From Burkholderia sp. GAS332 (lineage in GTDB: Bacteria; Pseudomonadota; Gammaproteobacteria; Burkholderiales; Burkholderiaceae), in assembly GCA_900142905.1 (NCBI GenBank), contig FSRV01000002.1, positions 2,976,001 through 3,040,000 of the forward strand: a stretch of 64,000 nt of DNA. Direction: 5' to 3'. The notes under the pieces were generated by a model. That model saw only the letters and a list, made by a program, of their open reading frames with translations. It ran no database searches and was not told the origin of the DNA. The position numbers and the translations under genes were made by a program. Positions 18,177 through 26,050 of this stretch are shown piece by piece. The stretch's first letter is position 1. Each line of letters begins with the position of its first letter.

Positions 18177-18242
18177 TGTAGAAAGATAGGCGTGAATAAG
18201 GCCCGTTGCAATTCGGGTTGACCCGGAGTGTTAATGGGAGGG

Positions 18243-18315
18243 GGTTACCGGCGTGGAAGAGGTTGCCGGGGATAGAAAGGGTCGCCGGCATGGAAAGGGT
18301 TGCCGGGGCGGCAAG
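18243..18315. repeat. Four degenerate tandem repeats of 18-19 bp
   Basis: Units at 18243-18260, 18261-18279, 18280-18297 and 18298-18315 share the form GGTTGCCGG followed by a purine-rich GGAAAG-like half. They lie in the gap between the GntR gene start and the end of the BPSS1780-type gene, with no open frame of note. Confidence 0.75.
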
Positions 18316-18382
18316 CGCCGGGCAAAGGCGCTGCGGCTTCGCTGGGCATCGAGCAACGCGCCGCCAGGCGCGAACCCGTCAC

Positions 18383-19180
18383 TTACTGCTTCTCGAATAT
18401 GCCGCGATAACCGCCGTACATCGACAGCACGATCAGCGCGCTGACTAGCGGCGTAACGAGCAATCCGCGCAATGGAAGCGGCGCGAAGGTGGCAAGCCAC
18501 ACGTCGACGGCGATGGCAATGCCGAACACCGAAGCGACCCGCCAGTTACGCGCCACGGCACGCAGGCTCGCCGCCATCGCATTCAGAGGCGAAACGTTGT
18601 TCAGCACAACCAGCGCCGGCGCGAACCATACCAGCGAAGCCGCGACCGCATAGGCCAGCATATTCAGTACCGGCTCCAACGCATTGCCCGTGCCGTTATG
18701 CGCGCCGTAGACGATCGTCAGATCATGCACGCCGTTCGGTGCAACAGATGCCTTCATGGACACATGAAACGCCACAAACGCGATCACGTGACCCGCATAG
18801 GCAACGGCAGCGCCGCACTGCCCGATCGTGATCAACGCATTGCGATGGACATTGACGGCTTCGACTGTCTCGCGGATCGACCACGGGCGCGCATTGCTCG
18901 CACGTTCCTGCATCAACACCAGACCCGCGGCGAGAACCGGTCCGACGAGCACCGCCAACACGCGCAACGGCGGCGCCAGTTCGAACAGCGTCACGAAATC
19001 GGCGCAGACGAGAATCGCCACGAGCCACAGTACCGGATTCGCGCGAGCGATACAGAACCCTTCCGCGAGCCAGCCGGCAACGTGCTGTACGCTGACCACG
19101 CGACTGTCCGGATAGCGCAGCCCGGAAGCATGTTGCGGGTGTGCCGGGACTGCCGTACTGCCTGAATAGTGCATGTTCAT
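18383..19180 (-). CDS. BPSS1780-type integral membrane protein
   Basis: A 265-residue protein with about six membrane segments and the pattern VSVQHVAGWLAEGFCIARANPVLWL at residues 28-52, typical of the BPSS1780 family of Burkholderia membrane proteins. Function is not known. AAGGAAG precedes ATG 19180. It lies 56 bp downstream of the DUF1700 gene on the same strand and may be the third gene of the PadR unit. No catalytic motif is visible. Confidence 0.75.
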   Translation of the reverse strand: MNMHYSGSTAVPAHPQHASGLRYPDSRVVSVQHVAGWLAEGFCIARANPVLWLVAILVCADFVTLFELAPPLRVLAVLVGPVLAAGLVLMQERASNARPWSIRETVEAVNVHRNALITIGQCGAAVAYAGHVIAFVAFHVSMKASVAPNGVHDLTIVYGAHNGTGNALEPVLNMLAYAVAASLVWFAPALVVLNNVSPLNAMAASLRAVARNWRVASVFGIAIAVDVWLATFAPLPLRGLLVTPLVSALIVLSMYGGYRGIFEKQ

Positions 19181-19236
19181 GGCCGCTTCCTTTTCAACGA
19201 ATGAGGATAGAGACGTCAGTCAACCTGCGCCGCGCT

Positions 19237-20421
19237 TCAGGCGGATTGCCCTTCGTCGAGCCGAGCAGTAATCAGAGCGAGTTGCCGCTGGACGTAGCGG
19301 ACCAACCCGCGCCATGTGATGCGCGTCAACCACAAGCACAGCCACAAGCCGACGATGCCGGCGGCCAGCAGCGCGAAACCGTAGATCATCGCGCCGATGC
19401 CCGAGCCATGCGACCCGACGATCACGACGTTATCCGCGCCGCTCCTGATCGCCATGTGGTCACGATCGATCACGACCGAATCCGACCCGCTCTGGACCGC
19501 CAGACTTTTACCGCTGCCGTCCATGCCTTGCACGAAGGACACGTGTTCGCCATGGTTCCTGATGTCCCATGCCATCGACTTCGAACCGGCACCAACGCGC
19601 GCGACCGATACCTTATCCCCTTCGTGATCCTTAAGATCGAGCGCGATGATGTCGGCGGATGCGATAGACCATGTGCCGTCCGGGTCGACTTTGAACAGAT
19701 CACGTGCGCCGCCAACCGAATTGATCCTGAGTTTTCCGCCGTCGTTCTTGATATCAATCGGACCGGCAAGCGTCACGATGGAAATCCGTGTGGCGGCGTC
19801 CGGCCGCAGCACGAAACGGTCACCATCCACTCGGAACACCTTCATATTGGCGGTTGCCTGGCTCGCGTCGCCCTGCGCGGAAGCGTGATCCGTGTTGCTC
19901 GAGTCGCTCTCGTCGGCATCGTCTTTCGCCGCCTTGTCTTTTCCGATAACACTCGCCAGCGGACCCGTTCTCACGTTACTGCTCTCGAAGGTGAACGGCA
20001 CCGAATGGAACGACGGCCACCCGAACAGGTGATGGCTCCCGAGCGCGACCACGGTCACGAGCCCAGCCACCGTCAGCGAACCCGAAACCACGTAGCCGAT
20101 CGTCAGCATCAGCAGATAGAACATGAACGGGATCAACAGGAACAACTGCAACAAGCCGAGCCCCGCGATCGATACGACCACCCGCATCAGGTTGCCGAAC
20201 GAGCGGCGCGTCTCCCACTGGCGGAAATTCGCCTGCGCCTTGAGTTCGCGTGCGAGCTTCACAGGATCGCCAAGCGCCGCGACCACCTCGACCTCACTGC
20301 GGCCCGCTGCGAGCGCATCGCCGAAGTACTCGCGATAGTCGGCGACGATTTCGTCGACCACCTTTTTCGGCAAACTCCGCAGTTCGTGGCGCAATTGCTG
20401 GATGAATGCGTCCTGCGTCAT
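19237..20421 (-). CDS. DUF1700 (HAAS-type) membrane protein with extracytoplasmic beta domain
   Basis: A 394-residue protein. Residues 1-55 form the HAAS/DUF1700 helical domain (FIQQLRHELRSLPKKVVDEIVADYREYFGDAL), followed by two or three membrane helices (about 75-135). A long hydrophilic region from 140 to 345 has repeating beta-strand character like bactofilin/DUF4097 domains, and a last membrane helix lies near 350-370. HAAS proteins are regularly paired with PadR-type regulators and are thought to act in envelope stress or signalling. It overlaps the PadR gene by 4 bp (20418-20421). The precise role is unknown. Confidence 0.78.
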   Translation of the reverse strand: MTQDAFIQQLRHELRSLPKKVVDEIVADYREYFGDALAAGRSEVEVVAALGDPVKLARELKAQANFRQWETRRSFGNLMRVVVSIAGLGLLQLFLLIPFMFYLLMLTIGYVVSGSLTVAGLVTVVALGSHHLFGWPSFHSVPFTFESSNVRTGPLASVIGKDKAAKDDADESDSSNTDHASAQGDASQATANMKVFRVDGDRFVLRPDAATRISIVTLAGPIDIKNDGGKLRINSVGGARDLFKVDPDGTWSIASADIIALDLKDHEGDKVSVARVGAGSKSMAWDIRNHGEHVSFVQGMDGSGKSLAVQSGSDSVVIDRDHMAIRSGADNVVIVGSHGSGIGAMIYGFALLAAGIVGLWLCLWLTRITWRGLVRYVQRQLALITARLDEGQSA

Positions 20422-20759
20422 TGCTTTTCCCCTGTTCCATAGGGCGTACCGGACAAGGCCAGCACACCGTTGACTTCATCGACAAAACTGCGCCATTCGC
20501 TTTGCATTTCCGCCAGACTGCTGCGGCCTGCCGCCGTCAGCGAGTAATACTTGCGAGGCGGCCCCGAACTGGATTCCACGAAATACGTCGACACCCACGC
20601 CTCGGCCTGCAAGCGGCGCATCAACGGGTAGATCGTGCCCTCGCTGATCTCCATGGTTTCGGAGAGCGTCGAGACGAGCTCGTACGCATAGCTGTCGCCG
20701 CCGGCGAGGACAGCTAGCACGCACATGTCGAGGGTTCCTTTCTTGAGCTGCGTTTTCAT
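20418..20759 (-). CDS. PadR-family transcriptional repressor
   Basis: A 113-residue winged-helix protein with the PadR signature: KGTLDMCVLAVLAGGDSYAYELVSTL, then EISEGTIYPLMRRLQAEAWV and GPPRKYYSLTAAGRSSLAEM. The short C-terminal helix (residues 82-105) should mediate dimer formation. The ATG has only a weak ribosome-binding site. It is translationally coupled to the DUF1700 gene. Two copies of an operator-like sequence lie 19-131 bp upstream, so it most likely represses its own unit. Confidence 0.87.
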   Translation of the reverse strand: MKTQLKKGTLDMCVLAVLAGGDSYAYELVSTLSETMEISEGTIYPLMRRLQAEAWVSTYFVESSSGPPRKYYSLTAAGRSSLAEMQSEWRSFVDEVNGVLALSGTPYGTGEKQ

Positions 20760-20777
20760 TCAATTCCATTACATTAG

Positions 20778-20806
20778 TGTGCATAGCACGGTACCTTGCT
20801 ATGCAC
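20778..20806. promoter_or_regulatory. PadR operator candidate 1 (perfect 10-8-10 palindrome)
   Basis: GTGCATAGCA at 20779-20788 is matched by its exact reverse complement at 20797-20806, across an 8-bp spacer. The 12-mer ACGGTACCTTGC at 20788-20799 recurs inverted at 20869-20880. It sits 19 bp upstream of the PadR start. Confidence 0.7.
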
Positions 20807-20868
20807 TGGTGCGGCGCGTACTGATCCGCCAGATGACGAACGAACTCTAGCACCCAGTATTGTTTAAT

Positions 20869-20890
20869 GCAAGGTACCGTTTTATGCACA
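20869..20890. promoter_or_regulatory. PadR operator candidate 2 (inverted copy of site 1)
   Basis: On the minus strand this reads TGTGCATA, two A, then ACGGTACCTTGC, matching site 1 at 20 of 22 positions but facing the other way, about 90 bp distant. It lies between the PadR unit and the divergent MHS operon, so it could affect both. Confidence 0.65.
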
Positions 20891-20954
20891 GGACGAAGCC
20901 GCTCACCGAGCCGGCCGTCCACCATTCGCCGCATTAATACAAAGAATTAGAAAA

Positions 20955-20993
20955 CAGACTTTTACTTATTGTTTTTGGCTTCCGATAAAGGCA
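20955..20993 (+). promoter_or_regulatory. Shared 39-bp element A before the MHS operon
   Basis: An AT-rich element with ACTTAT near its middle, then TTTTTG, and ending CGATAAAGGCA. About 29 of 39 positions match the element at 25963-26001 without gaps. The TTAT and ATAA ends form a LysR-type box (T-N11-A style). It ends 62 bp before the ATG at 21056. The neighbouring LysR gene at 24956-25933 is the likely binder. Confidence 0.7.
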
Positions 20994-21055
20994 CCAGGCC
21001 ATGCGCGCAATGGCTGCGTTCATCCACGAAACCGCCATGCCTCAAGGAGAAACCC

Positions 21056-22408
21056 ATGACGTCCTATCGCCCCGCGGACACGCCACCGCCGCCAGACGGC
21101 ACCCAAAGCAACATGAAAAAGATCGCGGTGGCGAGTGTGATCGGCACGACCGTCGAATGGTATGACCTGTTCGTTTTCGCCACCGCCTCGGCGCTCGTCT
21201 TCAACAAGGTGTTCTTTCCCGGCTTTGTCCCGTTGGTCGGCACCTTGCTGGCGTTCGGCACGTTTGCCTCCGCCTACCTCGCGCGCATTGTCGGTGCCGC
21301 CCTGTTCGGCCATTTCGGCGACCGCCTCGGACGCAAGGCGATGCTGCTGGTCTCGCTCATCATCATGGGCATCGCGACGTTCTCGATTGGCCTGTTGCCG
21401 AACTACGCGTCGATCGGCATCTGGGCACCCATTCTGCTGCTCACCTTGCGCGTCATTCAGGGACTCGCGCTCGGCGGCGAATGGGGCGGCGCCGTGCTGA
21501 TGGCGGTGGAACACGCACCCGCCGGCAAGCGTGGACTGTATGGTTCGTGGGTGCAGATCGGTGTGCCTGCCGGTACCCTGATCGCCAATCTGGCGTTTCT
21601 GGTCTGCAATGCCACGCTTTCAAACGACGCACTGCTCTCCTGGGGCTGGCGCATTCCGTTCCTTACGAGCGCATTGCTCGTGGGGGTCGGGCTTTATATC
21701 CGTCTGAACACATCCGAAACGCCGTCGTTTCGCAAAATCAAGGAAGCCGACGCCCAGGTCAAATTGCCGATCGCCGAGGTACTCACCCGATACTGGAAGC
21801 AGGTTCTGCTCGGCGGCATCGCGACCATGTCGACGGGCACCTCGTTCAACCTGATCGTCGCTTTCGGGCTAACCTATGGGACGCAAACGCTAGGCTTCTC
21901 ACGCAACGCGATGCTTTCCATCGCATTGATTGCCTGCGCGCTCTGCATCGTGTTGTTGCCGGCCTTCGGCAAGCTATCCGATATCGTGGGCCGCAAACCG
22001 GTGATCATCGGCGGCATCGTCGCGGAAGCCCTGCTCGCTTTCCCGCTTTTCTGGCTGCTGGATACGCGCGAGTTTCCGTTTGCACTGCTCGGCTATCTGC
22101 TGATGATGACCGCCTTCGCCGCGAACTATGGACCCATCGCAACCTTCCTCGCGGAGTTGTTCGGCACCGAGGTTCGCTACTCCGGCCTGTCGGTGAGCTA
22201 TATGTTGTCCGGCCTGCTCGGCAGTGCCGCCACGCCAATTGTCACCACCGCGCTGTTGTCCGCTACGGGCCGCGGTTCGTCGGTGGCGTGGTACATGATG
22301 GGCTCTGCTGCTGTTTCGGTACTCGCACTCGTGCTGCTCGCCGAGACGCTGCGCCGCGATATCTCGTCTGCGTCGCGCGCCAACGCCGCCACGGCGAGCC
22401 TTTCGTGA
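21056..22408 (+). CDS. MHS-family metabolite:H+ symporter (MFS)
   Basis: A 450-residue MFS permease of the MHS branch (relatives: ShiA, KgtP, ProP). Seen: GTTVEWYDLFVFATASALVFNKVFFP in helix 1, FGDRLGRKAMLLVSLIIMG in loop 2-3, LRVIQGLALGGEWGGAVLMAVEHAP (diagnostic), and GRKPVIIGG in loop 8-9. ATG 21056 follows AAGGAGA at 21044-21050; upstream in-frame codons are not family-like. First gene of a four-gene operon with an RraA-fold protein, a class II aldolase and a GhrA-like reductase, so the cargo is probably a small hydroxy- or oxo-acid. Confidence 0.88.
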   Translation: MTSYRPADTPPPPDGTQSNMKKIAVASVIGTTVEWYDLFVFATASALVFNKVFFPGFVPLVGTLLAFGTFASAYLARIVGAALFGHFGDRLGRKAMLLVSLIIMGIATFSIGLLPNYASIGIWAPILLLTLRVIQGLALGGEWGGAVLMAVEHAPAGKRGLYGSWVQIGVPAGTLIANLAFLVCNATLSNDALLSWGWRIPFLTSALLVGVGLYIRLNTSETPSFRKIKEADAQVKLPIAEVLTRYWKQVLLGGIATMSTGTSFNLIVAFGLTYGTQTLGFSRNAMLSIALIACALCIVLLPAFGKLSDIVGRKPVIIGGIVAEALLAFPLFWLLDTREFPFALLGYLLMMTAFAANYGPIATFLAELFGTEVRYSGLSVSYMLSGLLGSAATPIVTTALLSATGRGSSVAWYMMGSAAVSVLALVLLAETLRRDISSASRANAATASLS

Positions 22409-22441
22409 ACGTCTGATATGAAAACGGAAAGGGCCGCTCTT

Positions 22442-23101
22442 ATGCAAGCCACGCTAGACTCATCCTTACTACACAGCCTCGAATCCGTCAGCTTCCCGAC
22501 ACTCGGGCATTTTCTGGAAAACGGCTTCGCGGATCATCGCCTTCGCGCAATGGTCTCCAACGTGAAGGTGGTCGGGCGCGCGGTGACGCTCAAGCTGCTG
22601 TCGCCCGACGCGATCCCTGTGAACCGCGCGCTGTCGCAACTCAACCCCGGCGACGTGCTGGTGATCGACATGAGCGGTGACCACACGCATGCGCCGGTCG
22701 GAGCGGTCACGGCATGCGCCGCGCTCAATGCCGGCGCGAGGGGTGTCATCGTCGACGGCGTGGTGACCGACCTCATCGAACTACGCAGCACGGGGCTGCC
22801 GGTGTTCGCGCGCGGAACTTCGTTGCTGACGACCAAAAAACGCGACACGATGTCGAGTCTGTTCAACGAACCGGTGGTGTGCGGCGGCGTCGTGGTGCGC
22901 CCTGGCGACATCGTGCTGGCCGACGACAACGGCGTGCTGTTCGCCGAAGCGCCGGCCCTTGCCGCCGTGATCGATCTGGCGCTGGCCTCAGACCACGCGG
23001 AGCCCGCCATACTGGCTCGGCTTAACGCCAAGGAGCCGCTTCACGAGGTCCTGCAGTGCTTCCTGTCGTCAAGTATTCACGCTGCTAATGATCAGCATTA
23101 G
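22442..23101 (+). CDS. RraA-fold protein lacking the aldolase Arg and acidic residue
   Basis: A 219-residue member of the RraA/LigK family. ATG 22442 was chosen because GGAAAGGG lies eight bases upstream; an ATG at 22418 is in frame but poorly placed. The fold is recognisable (LNPGDVLVIDMSGDHTHAPVG, GVIVDGVVTDLIEL, VFARGTS, VCGGVVVRPGDIVLADDNGVLF). The signature acidic residue-X20-Arg-Asp reads Ala88-X20-Thr109-Asp110. Class II pyruvate aldolases of this fold need the Arg, so this protein probably does another reaction, such as decarboxylation or hydrolysis, or a non-catalytic job. It is co-directional with the MHS and class II aldolase genes. Confidence 0.85.
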   Translation: MQATLDSSLLHSLESVSFPTLGHFLENGFADHRLRAMVSNVKVVGRAVTLKLLSPDAIPVNRALSQLNPGDVLVIDMSGDHTHAPVGAVTACAALNAGARGVIVDGVVTDLIELRSTGLPVFARGTSLLTTKKRDTMSSLFNEPVVCGGVVVRPGDIVLADDNGVLFAEAPALAAVIDLALASDHAEPAILARLNAKEPLHEVLQCFLSSSIHAANDQH

Positions 23102-23181
23102 AACATTGAAATTGACGGACACTGACGCGCTAACGAACACTACGCGCACTACAGCAAGTGAGAACCTGGGAGACTTCTGAA

Positions 23182-23985
23182 ATGCAATCCACGCCCACAC
23201 CCGATCGCATGAGCGACAAACCGGCGCCGCGGGGTGCCGAACAACAGGTACGAGAGGAACTGGCGGCGCTCTACCGGCTGGCCGCTCACTTTCGCATGAC
23301 CGACATGATCGACACGCACATCACGGCGCGCCTGCCCGGTTCGCCGGGCGAGCCGCCGGCGTTTCTGATCAACCGCTATGGCGTGCTGTTTCACGAGATG
23401 CGCGCGTCGGACCTCGTGAAGATCGATCATCTCGGCAACGTCATCGACGAGCGGGCGCACAGCGAGCCGGCGCTGTTTCGTGTGAACGCCGCCGGGTTCA
23501 CGATTCATTCGGCCATCCACGCGGCACGCGACGATCTGCATTTCGTGATCCATACGCACACCGCAGCCGGAACAGCCGTATCGGCTCAGGAGCAGGGACT
23601 GCTGCCGATCAGTCAGCATGCGTTGAAGTTCTACGGCAAGCTGGCCTATCACGATTACGAGGGCATCGCGCTCGAACTGGGCGAGCGTGAGCGTCTGGTG
23701 CGCGACCTCGGTTCCTGCAAGGCGATGATCCTGCGCAACCATGGCTTGCTTGCGGCAGGCACCACGGCAGCCGAAGCGTTCCACGAGATCTATTTCCTCG
23801 AGCGTGCCTGTCAGGCGCAAATCCAGGCGCTGGCCGGCGGCAGCGCGCTGCGCATCCCGCCGCGAGAAGTGTGCGAGTTGACCGCGAGCCAGTTCGCTCG
23901 CGAGGACTCCGCGGAAATAGCGGAGCTAGCGTGGCACGCAGCGTTAAGGTTGATCGACGACCCGCAATCCGACTACCGCAACTAG
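23182..23985 (+). CDS. Class II aldolase/adducin-domain protein
   Basis: A 267-residue protein of the L-fuculose-phosphate aldolase / adducin fold. Zinc ligands visible: HTH at residues 124-126 (FVIHTHTAAGTAVS) and His187 (LRNHGLLAAG). There is also ITARLPG and a long C-terminal helical tail after residue 215, as in the decarboxylase/dehydratase-like branch common in Burkholderia. Such proteins act on hydroxy-acid or sugar-phosphate substrates by retro-aldol cleavage or decarboxylation. Third gene of the operon, 80 bp after the RraA-like gene and 22 bp before the reductase. Substrate unknown. Confidence 0.85.
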   Translation: MQSTPTPDRMSDKPAPRGAEQQVREELAALYRLAAHFRMTDMIDTHITARLPGSPGEPPAFLINRYGVLFHEMRASDLVKIDHLGNVIDERAHSEPALFRVNAAGFTIHSAIHAARDDLHFVIHTHTAAGTAVSAQEQGLLPISQHALKFYGKLAYHDYEGIALELGERERLVRDLGSCKAMILRNHGLLAAGTTAAEAFHEIYFLERACQAQIQALAGGSALRIPPREVCELTASQFAREDSAEIAELAWHAALRLIDDPQSDYRN

Positions 23986-24007
23986 GCCCGCTTTCCGATT
24001 CGATGCA

Positions 24008-24934
24008 ATGACCAAATTAGTTCTGATGAGCCGTGACTACGACATGTCACACCTGGTGCAGCCGATTCTGCGCGCCGCCCCTGAATTCGATGTCGTGATG
24101 CACGGCGAGCGATCCGCCGGCGATGCTGACATTGCCGTGTGCTGGAATCCGCCGGCCGGCGCGCTGGCGGCGCTGCCGAACCTGCGGCTCGTGCATAGCA
24201 TCGCCGCGGGTGTCGACAACATTCTGTCCGACCCTGCGCTGCCCGCCGTACCGCTGTGCCGGGTCGTCGATCCGCAACACGCACGCGGAATGAGCGAATT
24301 CGTGACTTGGGGAGTGCTGCACTTTCATCGTCAACTCGACCGCGTTCTCGCCAATCAGCGTCTTAACCGCTGGTTCCGCCACGATCGGCGCGATGCTGCC
24401 GAATGCGCCATCGGCATCATGGGACTGGGAGAAATCGGCAGCCGCGTCGCGACGGATTTGCAGCGCTTCGGCTTTGCGGTGCGCGGCTGGGCACGCAAGT
24501 CCCGTGAACTGCCGGGCGTGACGACTTTCGCCGGTCCGCAGGAATTCAAGCCATTCCTCCAGGGGACGGACATCCTCGTGTGTCTCTTGCCGCTCACGCA
24601 CGAAACTCGCTGGATTCTCAACGCGAACACGTTCGAGCACTTACGGCCTGGCGCGAAGCTGATTCACGTCGGTCGTGGCGAACATCTAGTGCCTGCGGAC
24701 CTGATTGCGGCGCTGACGAGTGGGCAGATCGGAGGTGCAATCGTCGACGTGTTCCCGACGGAGCCGCTACCACCTGAAGATCATTTATGGCGGGCACCGA
24801 ATCTGATCGTGACGCCTCACATGGCGTCGGTCGCGAGTTCGGAGACGATCGGCTCGCAAGTGGCGCTCAATGCACGCAGGCTGATTCGCGGCGAACCGCT
24901 GGAGAACGTGGTCGACGTCACGCGCGGCTACTGA
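24008..24934 (+). CDS. D-2-hydroxyacid dehydrogenase, glyoxylate/hydroxypyruvate reductase A-like
   Basis: A 308-residue protein like GhrA, reducing 2-oxoacids such as glyoxylate or hydroxypyruvate with NAD(P)H. Rossmann motif GLGEIGSR at residues 139-146; catalytic Arg223 (HVGRGEHL), Glu252 (DVFPTEPLP) and His271 (VTPHMAS) are all present. It ends the operon and stops 21 bp before the convergent LysR gene. In this setting it may reduce a 2-oxoacid released by the aldolases, or work in the oxidative direction on an imported 2-hydroxyacid. Confidence 0.88.
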   Translation: MTKLVLMSRDYDMSHLVQPILRAAPEFDVVMHGERSAGDADIAVCWNPPAGALAALPNLRLVHSIAAGVDNILSDPALPAVPLCRVVDPQHARGMSEFVTWGVLHFHRQLDRVLANQRLNRWFRHDRRDAAECAIGIMGLGEIGSRVATDLQRFGFAVRGWARKSRELPGVTTFAGPQEFKPFLQGTDILVCLLPLTHETRWILNANTFEHLRPGAKLIHVGRGEHLVPADLIAALTSGQIGGAIVDVFPTEPLPPEDHLWRAPNLIVTPHMASVASSETIGSQVALNARRLIRGEPLENVVDVTRGY

Positions 24935-24955
24935 GCGAAGCAGTTGAGCGCGGCG

Positions 24956-25933
24956 CTAAAGGTCAGCACTTTCCGCCTGGCCGTCGATGAACACGTTCAG
25001 GGCATCGATAAACGCGGCTTCAGCGGCGCTCAGCTTGCGGTCCAGTGACCACAGCATGTAGATATCGAGGTCGGCCACGCCTTCATCCGGCGGCAGCCGC
25101 TGAAGGCGGCCTTGAGCGATGTCATCGCGCACGACGTGTTCCGGCAGGCAGCCGATGCCGAAGCCCGCGAAGGTGAAACGCCTCACCTCGGTCATGCTCG
25201 ACGATGAGCCGACCACGCGCCCCGTGAAGCCCATCTCGTCACGAAAGAACGTGAGCGGCGACAGGTGATCGCCCACTTTGTCGCCGGTGAAGGAGACGAA
25301 CTTCTCGCCTGCAAGATCGGCGACCCGCAGATCGTCGCGTCCAAAGAGCGGATGATGACGTCCGCAGAAAAGTGCGTACCGTTGACGCAGAAACACGCGG
25401 CTGTCGACCCGTTTGGGTAACGCGCGCCGCGGCGTCAGTCCAAGCGTCGCGGATTTTTGCTGAAGACTGTTCACCACATCGGCGCTGCGCATTTCCTGAC
25501 TTTCGAGTTCGATACGCGGATACGTGCGATGGAACTCCGCGAGAAACGTGTCGTAGGCCGGAAAATCGATGCCGCTGACGGTACTCACACGCACCATGCC
25601 GGAGATATCGTGATCGCGATCCACCTCGGCAAGCGACAGGCGCGAGATCGTGCCGTATACGTCTTCAGCAATCTGCTTCACTTCGATTCCGGCCTGCGTG
25701 ACCTCGATGCGCGGACCGTGGCGATCCACGAGGCGCAGTCCCAACTGCTCTTCCAGGCGGCGCAGCGCCTGGCTCACGGCGGGCTGCGTCAGATGCAGCT
25801 TCGTCGCCGCACGACTCACGCTGCCTTCTTTCGCAATGGCGAGAAAAGTCCGCAGCAGATTCCAGTCGAGGCGGTCGTTCAGATAGGTGTCCGGGCGGTC
25901 TTTGCTCACGATGAGCCTCACTGTTTTCATCAT
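24956..25933 (-). CDS. LysR-family regulator, probable controller of the 21-29.6 kb regulon
   Basis: A 325-residue LysR protein with a slightly long N-terminus (about 20 residues before the DNA-binding domain). The helix-turn-helix spans about residues 23-82 (WNLLRTFLAIAKEGSVSRAATKLHLTQPAVSQALRRLEEQLG), followed by a two-lobed effector domain with FAGFGIGCLPEHVV. Divergent from the M20 amidohydrolase gene and convergent with the MHS operon, it sits between the two units that share a regulatory element. That position makes it the best candidate for binding the elements near 20955, 25963 and 28243. Confidence 0.88.
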   Translation of the reverse strand: MMKTVRLIVSKDRPDTYLNDRLDWNLLRTFLAIAKEGSVSRAATKLHLTQPAVSQALRRLEEQLGLRLVDRHGPRIEVTQAGIEVKQIAEDVYGTISRLSLAEVDRDHDISGMVRVSTVSGIDFPAYDTFLAEFHRTYPRIELESQEMRSADVVNSLQQKSATLGLTPRRALPKRVDSRVFLRQRYALFCGRHHPLFGRDDLRVADLAGEKFVSFTGDKVGDHLSPLTFFRDEMGFTGRVVGSSSSMTEVRRFTFAGFGIGCLPEHVVRDDIAQGRLQRLPPDEGVADLDIYMLWSLDRKLSAAEAAFIDALNVFIDGQAESADL

Positions 25934-25962
25934 CCGCCAAAATTATACTTAGGATTAGAATT

Positions 25963-26001
25963 AGAAATTAGACTTATCATTTTTGATTACGGATAAAGGC
26001 A
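25963..26001 (+). promoter_or_regulatory. Shared 39-bp element B in the lysR / amidohydrolase intergenic region
   Basis: It matches element A at about 29 of 39 aligned positions. It holds TTATC, a 13-bp gap, then GATAA, an interrupted palindrome of LysR type, and ends GATAAAGGCA. It lies 29 bp from the LysR start and ends 49 bp before the amidohydrolase ATG, where a LysR protein would bind to activate the operon and repress itself. Confidence 0.75.
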
Positions 26002-26050
26002 TCACGACGAACCCGACGCGGCCATCTCGCCGCGACTTCAGGAGTGTGTG

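Noticed and set aside
18243..18315. A CRISPR array
   Set aside because: Units are directly adjacent with no spacers and are degenerate.
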